A DNA stretch of 36,268 bases from Acidimicrobiales bacterium (GTDB lineage: Bacteria; Actinomycetota; Acidimicrobiia; Acidimicrobiales; JAVJTC01): assembly GCA_040219085.1 (NCBI GenBank), contig JAVJTC010000010.1, positions 1-36,268 of the forward strand, in the 5' to 3' direction. The notes under the pieces were generated by a model. That model saw nothing but the letters and a program-made list of their open reading frames with translations, searched no databases and was not told the origin of the DNA. This document shows, piece after piece, positions 31,651 through 36,268 of the stretch (positions within the stretch are counted from its first letter, which is position 1; the number at the start of each line of letters is the position of its first letter). The position numbers and the translations under genes are program-made.

Positions 31651-32661
31651 ATGAAGATCGACAGCGGAATTCCGGTCGAACTGGACCAGGCGGGGCCGAT
31701 GGCGGCCCACGTCGAGGCGCAGGGCTACGACGGCGGTTGGGTCTTCGAGTTGAACAGGGACCCCTTCCTCCCGTTGACCCTCGCGGCCGAGCACACCGAG
31801 ACGCTCACGCTCGGCACGAACATCGCGGTCGCCTTCGCCCGCAACCCCATGCTTCTCGCCAACATCGGCCGTGACCTCGCCGACTACTCGCAGGGGCGGT
31901 TCGTGTTGGGTCTGGGCACCCAGATCAAGGCTCACATCACGAAGCGCTTCGGCATGCCGTGGAGCCACCCCGCGGCGCGGATGCGCGAGATGATCCAGGC
32001 CGTGCACGCCATCTGGGACAGCTGGGAGACCGGCGACCGCCTCGACTTCCGCGGCGAGTTCTACTCGCACACGCTGATGACACCGATGTTTTCGCCGGGG
32101 CCGGCACCCCACGGCCGTCCGCCGATCTACATGGCCGCGGTTGGCCCCCTGATGACGAAGGTCGCCGGCGAGGTGGCCGACGGCTGGATGAGTCACGGCT
32201 TCCAGACCGAGAGCTACCTGCGCGAGCACAGCCTCCCCGCGCTCGAGGAGGGGTTGGCCGCCTCGGGACGCGCCCGGGACGACATCGCCATCACGATGCC
32301 GGCCTTCACGGTCACCGGCGACTCCGAAGAGGAACTCGCCGCGGCGGCCACGGCCGTGAAGGGACTGATCGGCTTCTACGGCTCAACGCCCGCCTACCTC
32401 CCCGTGCTCGAACACCACGGCTGGGGCGACGCACAACCCGAACTCAACGCCATGTCGAAGCAGGGCCGGTGGGACGAGATGGGCGACGTGATCGACGACG
32501 AGATGCTCGAAACATTCGCCGTGGTCGGCACACCGGAGGAGGTGGGCGACGGCCTGGCATCCCGCTTCGGCGACGTGCTCGACCGCATCACCTTCTACGC
32601 CCCCTACGAGGCCTCCGAGCAGGTGTGGACACGCGTCGCGGATCGACTGCGGGCGTCCTGA
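31651..32661 (+). CDS. LLM-class F420-dependent oxidoreductase
   Basis: A 336-residue luciferase-like TIM barrel of the F420-dependent group (close to the TIGR03617 pattern). Motifs: MKIDSGIPVELDQAGPMAAH, GYDGGWVFELNRDPFLPLTL, LTLGTNIAVAFARNPMLLAN, GRFVLGLGTQIKAHITKRFG, RMREMIQAVHAIWDSWETG, PPIYMAAVGPLMTKVAGEVA, DGWMSHGFQTESYL and FAVVGTPEEVGDGLASRFGD. Such enzymes move hydride between F420 and varied substrates; the substrate is unknown. ATG 31651 follows AGGGAGAG. It lies 78 bp after the PAC2 gene and converges on leuS. Confidence 0.9.
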   Translation: MKIDSGIPVELDQAGPMAAHVEAQGYDGGWVFELNRDPFLPLTLAAEHTETLTLGTNIAVAFARNPMLLANIGRDLADYSQGRFVLGLGTQIKAHITKRFGMPWSHPAARMREMIQAVHAIWDSWETGDRLDFRGEFYSHTLMTPMFSPGPAPHGRPPIYMAAVGPLMTKVAGEVADGWMSHGFQTESYLREHSLPALEEGLAASGRARDDIAITMPAFTVTGDSEEELAAAATAVKGLIGFYGSTPAYLPVLEHHGWGDAQPELNAMSKQGRWDEMGDVIDDEMLETFAVVGTPEEVGDGLASRFGDVLDRITFYAPYEASEQVWTRVADRLRAS

Positions 32662-32662
32662 C

Positions 32663-32687
32663 CGTCCCCTACGTCACCTAAGGGACG
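32663..32687. terminator. Possible terminator between convergent genes
   Basis: CGTCCC (32663-32668) and GGGACG (32682-32687) form a 6-bp stem with a 13-nt loop spanning the 16-bp gap and the leuS stop codon. Weak; no T-run. Confidence 0.3.
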
Positions 32688-35152
32688 ATGTTGACCAGCT
32701 TCGGTGGGCGGGCGATCACCTTGCGGGGCTGAGCACCGTCGAGGAACTCCTGCACCCGCTGCGACGCCAGGGCCGCAGCGACGGCGTCGTCCTCGCTGAT
32801 GTCGACTGCCACGTCGATGCGGTCCCGGACCTTGCCGGCCACCTGGACGACCATCGTGACCGAGTCGACAGTGAGCATCGCCGGGTCCGCCACCGGCCAG
32901 GGCTCCCCGTGGATGTCGCCACCGCGGCGGCGCTCCCACAACTCCGCCGAGAGGTGCGGCGTCATGGGCGCCGTGACGAGCAGCAGCGTGTCCACGGCGT
33001 CGGCCAGGACCGCCCCGTGGGGACCTTCGTCGCTCTGGACGTAGCGGTAGAGGTCGTTGGTGAACTCCATGCACGCGGCGACGGCGGTGTTGTAGGACCA
33101 CCGTTCGAAGTCGTCGGTGATGCGGGCCATGAGCCGGTGGGTGCCCTTACGGACCTCGGTGTCGGCCGGGGTCTCGTCACCCGTGCGGGCCTCGCCGACG
33201 ATCTCGGGATCGCCCACTGCGAGGCGCCAGACCCGGTTGACGAAACGGTGGCAGCCCTCGAGTCCGAAGTCCTCCCAGTCCACGTCCTCCTCGGGCGGCT
33301 TCACCTGGAGGATGGCCAGGCGCAGCGAGTCAGCACCGAACTCGTCGATGATCGCCTCGGGCGCCACCACGTTGCCCTTGGACTTCGACATCTTGCCGCC
33401 GCCCATCCGGACCATGCCCTGGGTGAAGAGGCGCCGGAACGGTTCGCGCAGCTCCTTCGGGGCGACGCCGACGTCGGCGAGCGCCTTGGTGAAGAACCGG
33501 GCGTACATGAGGTGCAGGATCGCGTGCTCGACGCCGCCGATGTACTGGTCCACGGGTAGCCAACGGCGGGCCGCGTCGAGGTCGAAGGGGGCCTCGTCGT
33601 TCCACGGGTCCGCGAAGCGCAGGAAGTACCACGACGAGTCCACGAACGTGTCCATGGTGTCGGTCTCGCGCCGGGCCGGCCCGCCACAGTCCGGACACGT
33701 CGCGTGAAGGAAGCCCTCGTGGTGGGCCAGCGGGCTCTGACCGCTGGGCAGGAACTCGACGTCGTCGGGGAGTTCGACGGGGAGCTGATCCTCCGGGACG
33801 GCGACGATCCCGCAGTCGTCGCAGTACACGACCGGAATCGGACATCCCCAGTAGCGCTGGCGGGACAACAGCCAGTCCCGGAGGCGGAAGTTGATCTTGG
33901 CGGTGCCGTGGCCCTGCTCGGTCAGCCAGGTGATGGCCTTCGCCTTCGCCTCTGTCATCGACAGGCCGTTCAGCCAGTCGCTGTTGATGGTCGGTCCGTC
34001 GCCCGTGTAGGCCTCGCCGTCGAAGTCGTCGGGGGGCTGGACGGTGCGGATGACATCGAGACCGTAGGCCTGCGCGAAGTCCCAGTCACGCTGGTCCTCG
34101 CCGGGGACCGCCATGATCGCTCCGGTGCCGTAGCCCATGAGGACGTAGTCCGCGAGATACAGCGGGACGGGGCGTCCGGTGAAGGGGTTCACCACCTCGG
34201 TGCCGGTGAAGACGCCGCGCTTGTCGGCGGGGCCCTCCTCGGAGAGTCGCTCGATGTCGGAGCGCCCGGCCACCTCGGCGACGAAGGCCTCCACCTGCGC
34301 GTGCTGGTCGGGGGTCGTGAGCTCGGCCACGCGTGGGTGTTCGGGCGACATGACCGCGAAGGTCATCCCGAATGTGGTGTCGGGGCGCGTCGTGTAGATC
34401 ATCAACGGCTCGGCGTCGCCACGGGGGGAACCGTCGGCCGCGGCGATCGGCAGGCCGAACTCGGCGCCCTCGGAGCGACCGATCCAGTTGCGCTGCATGA
34501 TCTTGACCTTGTCGGGCCACTCGAGGTCGTCGAGATCGTCGAGGAGTTCCTGGGCGTACTCGGTCGTCTTGTAGAACCACTGGTCGAGGTCCCGCTTCTC
34601 GACGAGGTCTCCCGATCGTTCGCAGGTCCCGTCGGCGAGCACCTGCTCGTTGGCGAGCACCGTCTGGCATCCCGGGCACCAGTTGACCGGGGCGAACTTG
34701 CGGTAGGCCAAGCCGGCCTCGAAGAAACGCAGGAAGATCGACTGCGTCCAGCGCATGTAGGCCGGGTCGTGGCTCTTGACGATGCGGCGCAGGTCGTACA
34801 CCGCGCCGAGGCGCTCCAGCGACGAGGAGAGCTCGACGATGCGGGCGTCGGTGAACGGCCGCGGATGCTCGCCGCTGGCGATGGCGGCGTTCTCGGCGGG
34901 CAGCCCGAACGAGTCGAACCCGATGGGCGACAGGACGCCGTCACCGTTCATCGTGCGGTACCGCACGAGCAGGTCCCCGAACGTGTAGTTCCGCACGTGG
35001 CCGATGTGAGCCGGACCGCTCGGGTACGGATACATCGACAGCACGTAGAACGGCGGACGGGGGTCGTCGTTGTCGATCTCGTAACGGCCGTCGTCACGCC
35101 AGCGGGCCTGCCAGCGGGGCTCGACGGCGGACGGGTCGTAGGCATCGGCCAT
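32678..35152 (-). CDS. leuS: Leucyl-tRNA synthetase
   Basis: Charges tRNA-Leu with leucine (class Ia). The 824-residue bacterial-type protein has the HIGH region [20 protein letters not shown], zinc-module cysteines ([20 protein letters not shown]), the editing (CP1) domain with [14 protein letters not shown] and [20 protein letters not shown], a second Cys cluster (YCDDCG, CPDCGG), [18 protein letters not shown] in [11 protein letters not shown], and the anticodon-binding and C-terminal domains. ATG 35152 ([18 protein letters not shown]) fits the family; GTG 35179 would add nine unsupported residues. It is divergent from tRNA-Ala. Confidence 0.97.
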   Translation of the reverse strand: MADAYDPSAVEPRWQARWRDDGRYEIDNDDPRPPFYVLSMYPYPSGPAHIGHVRNYTFGDLLVRYRTMNGDGVLSPIGFDSFGLPAENAAIASGEHPRPFTDARIVELSSSLERLGAVYDLRRIVKSHDPAYMRWTQSIFLRFFEAGLAYRKFAPVNWCPGCQTVLANEQVLADGTCERSGDLVEKRDLDQWFYKTTEYAQELLDDLDDLEWPDKVKIMQRNWIGRSEGAEFGLPIAAADGSPRGDAEPLMIYTTRPDTTFGMTFAVMSPEHPRVAELTTPDQHAQVEAFVAEVAGRSDIERLSEEGPADKRGVFTGTEVVNPFTGRPVPLYLADYVLMGYGTGAIMAVPGEDQRDWDFAQAYGLDVIRTVQPPDDFDGEAYTGDGPTINSDWLNGLSMTEAKAKAITWLTEQGHGTAKINFRLRDWLLSRQRYWGCPIPVVYCDDCGIVAVPEDQLPVELPDDVEFLPSGQSPLAHHEGFLHATCPDCGGPARRETDTMDTFVDSSWYFLRFADPWNDEAPFDLDAARRWLPVDQYIGGVEHAILHLMYARFFTKALADVGVAPKELREPFRRLFTQGMVRMGGGKMSKSKGNVVAPEAIIDEFGADSLRLAILQVKPPEEDVDWEDFGLEGCHRFVNRVWRLAVGDPEIVGEARTGDETPADTEVRKGTHRLMARITDDFERWSYNTAVAACMEFTNDLYRYVQSDEGPHGAVLADAVDTLLLVTAPMTPHLSAELWERRRGGDIHGEPWPVADPAMLTVDSVTMVVQVAGKVRDRIDVAVDISEDDAVAAALASQRVQEFLDGAQPRKVIARPPKLVNIVP

Positions 35153-35193
35153 GGCGGTCGATGGTACCGACGCGGCCACGGCCGTCCGCCCGC

Positions 35194-35207
35194 TTCGACG
35201 CGTCGAA
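35194..35207. promoter_or_regulatory. 14-bp perfect palindrome upstream of leuS and tRNA-Ala
   Basis: TTCGACGCGTCGAA is self-complementary over all 14 bases and lies midway between the leuS start and the tRNA promoter, partly where a -35 box would fall. Possible binding site; no known consensus recognised. Confidence 0.4.
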
Positions 35208-35224
35208 CCGCGCGAACACGCTGA

Positions 35225-35230
35225 TACGAT
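35225..35230 (+). promoter_or_regulatory. -10 box of tRNA-Ala
   Basis: TACGAT fits TAnnnT and ends 13 bases before the mature tRNA 5' end, a typical distance for a tRNA gene. The corresponding -35 position holds GTCGAA, a weak match. Confidence 0.5.
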
Positions 35231-35243
35231 CGCAGGTCCCTAC

Positions 35244-35317
<74 letters not shown>

Positions 35318-35323
35318 CTTCGA

Positions 35324-35348
35324 TCGCCCGGGCCGCAGGTCCGGGCGA
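35324..35348 (+). terminator. Hairpin terminator after tRNA-Ala
   Basis: TCGCCCGG (35324-35331), 9-nt loop, CCGGGCGA (35341-35348): a perfect 8-bp stem beginning 7 bases after the tRNA. No T-run. Confidence 0.5.
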
Positions 35349-35802
35349 CGTCGCGTTCCGTGGCCTGTGCGCCTGCCCCGATCAGAGCCAGAAAACACCC
35401 GTCGAGCACGTCGAGTTCGACCGCCGCGGAGATGGCGTCGTCGCCAGGCCCCCCGCCGACTCTCCGGTCGGCGCCTGATGGGCGCGCCCCGCAGCGGGAA
35501 GTTTGAGGCGCTGCACAAGCGCCGCCACCAGGGGACTCGACCGATTGGAGCCTAGCCAGGTCTTCTTCGACGGGCCCTGAATGGGGTTCGGCATTCACCG
35601 ATTTCGCGGCCGTGGTCGCGATGCAACTCTCAAGCCTCCCTGGGGCTTGGATGCGATCCCCAACGAACCTCGTCGTGGACAAGCCCGTGGCAGTACCCAC
35701 GCCTGTTGAACTTGGCGTACTCCGACCGGCGCAGATGGCAGCGGCACGGCGCCAGACCGTAGGCTGACCCGGGAATACGGCGGAACTGGGAGGATGTCAA
35801 CG
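35349..35802. other. About 450 bp without a convincing gene
   Basis: No open frame here has a family match. Visible structures are a hairpin CGCCGAC/GTCGGCG (35454-35473), the palindrome GGGCGCGCCC (35480-35489) and a hairpin CAAGCC/GGCTTG (35631-35649). From about 35575 GC content falls below that of the rest of the window. Position next to a tRNA would suit an old integration scar, but no tRNA 3'-end duplication was found. A -10-like TAGGCT (35760-35765) may serve the next gene. Confidence 0.5.
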
Positions 35803-36234
35803 ATGAGCGATACCTCACAAGGTGATGGATGGTGGGAAGCCTCGGACGGAAAGTGGTATCCGCCCGAATCGCAACCGAACTACCCGCCGCCCCCCGAGGC
35901 AGGCACACCCGCTGCAGACCCGCCGCCCCCCGAGGCAGGCACACCCGCTGCAGACCCACCCGAAAAGCGGAAGGGATGCCTCGGCCGGTTCCTATGGCCC
36001 GCGCTTGGGGTCATCGTCGTGCTGGCAATAGTGGGAGCGATCATCGGCGCGCTCGCCGGGGGCGACGATGACGACGATGCCAACACGACGGCGGGTTCCG
36101 ACAACCCGACGCCGACAGCCACAGAAGAGCCAACCGAAGAGTCCACACCGACAGCCACAGAAGAGCCAACCGAAGAGTCCACACCGACAGCCACAGAAGA
36201 GCCAACCGAAGAGTCCACACCGACAGCCACATAA
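35803..36234 (+). CDS. Small membrane protein with GKWYPPE motif and 12-residue repeats
   Basis: A 143-residue protein as read. The N-terminus has GDGWWEASDGKWYPPESQPN, a motif that precedes membrane segments in many Acidimicrobiia proteins (DUF2510-like). Then two identical 12-residue Pro-rich units (PPPPEAGTPAAD), a basic stretch (EKRKGCLGR), a membrane helix (LWPALGVIVVLAIVGAIIGA, about 68-87), an Asp-rich turn, and three copies of TPTATEEPTEES. The tail is predicted extracellular and resembles a wall-spanning spacer. The frame is closed by TAA at 36232-36234, where earlier repeats have GAA; the repeat continues in frame beyond it to the edge. The gene may be truncated by a point change or mis-assembled. 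ATG 35803 is 9 bases after GGGAGG; ATG 35794 is possible. Confidence 0.72.
   Translation: MSDTSQGDGWWEASDGKWYPPESQPNYPPPPEAGTPAADPPPPEAGTPAADPPEKRKGCLGRFLWPALGVIVVLAIVGAIIGALAGGDDDDDANTTAGSDNPTPTATEEPTEESTPTATEEPTEESTPTATEEPTEESTPTAT
35884..35955 (+). repeat. Two 36-bp tandem repeats (Pro-rich)
   Basis: Units 35884-35919 and 35920-35955 are identical, each encoding PPPPEAGTPAAD. Confidence 0.9.
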
Positions 36235-36268
36235 GAGCCAACCGAAGAGTCCACACCGACACCGACCG
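36112..36268 (+). repeat. 36-bp tandem repeat running to the window end
   Basis: Units at 36112, 36148, 36184 and 36220 (36 bp each; TPTATEEPTEES) and a partial fifth from 36256. The first three are identical; the fourth differs by one base (GAA to TAA at 36232). Identical short repeats are a common reason for a contig to end. Confidence 0.92.

Noticed and set aside
35318-35802. Integrated element at the tRNA gene
   Set aside because: No integrase, and no direct repeat of the tRNA 3' end found in the window.

Overview
The window looks like one contig from a high-GC actinobacterium, most likely of the class Acidimicrobiia (Ilumatobacter/Microthrix-like). This is inferred from strong GC bias at third codon positions, frequent GTG starts, a BldD-type regulator, an F420-dependent (LLM) oxidoreductase, a 13E12-type HNH protein, a fused HAD-PlsC protein, and a last gene starting with the WWEASDGKWYPPE motif that I associate with Acidimicrobiia. 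Both ends look like assembly ends. Bases 1-16 match the 3' end of an Illumina adapter and are followed by an inverted copy of an HNH-gene segment; the right edge stops inside a 36-bp tandem repeat.

Left part (1-9 kb): the tail of a 13E12/DUF222 HNH gene; murF (minus) and ddl (plus) as a divergent cell-wall pair; a TetR regulator facing a three-gene operon across a perfect 18-bp palindrome. The operon encodes a fatty acyl-CoA reductase fused to a HAD-IB phosphatase-like domain, a LarA-family (nickel-pincer type) protein with altered catalytic positions, and a PlsC-type acyltransferase. This operon is my best candidate for an undescribed lipid-modification system.

Centre-left (9-19 kb): a GntR/HutC regulator divergent from a mitochondrial-type aconitase; a fused HAD-PlsC protein; a 433-bp non-coding divergent region with three 28-nt repeats and a 14-bp-stem hairpin; a LysR regulator; a short carboxyltransferase; citrate synthase; and a membrane pseudokinase with a predicted extracellular FG-GAP-like tail. 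Two TCA-cycle enzymes lie here.

Centre-right (19-30.6 kb): BldD with an intact c-di-GMP signature and its own promoter; the run lepA-hrcA-dnaJ-rsmE (minus); rpsT (plus); then a minus-strand series cnoX, an HExxH protein, comEA, comEC, a FolP2-like dihydropteroate synthase homologue and holA. comEA/comEC and folP2/holA each overlap by 4 bp.

Right part (30.6-36.3 kb): a PAC2-family protein, an F420-dependent oxidoreductase, leuS (minus), tRNA-Ala(GGC), about 480 bp without a convincing gene, and a small membrane protein with 12-residue repeats whose frame is closed by a stop inside the fourth repeat. No CRISPR array, insertion sequence or prophage was seen.
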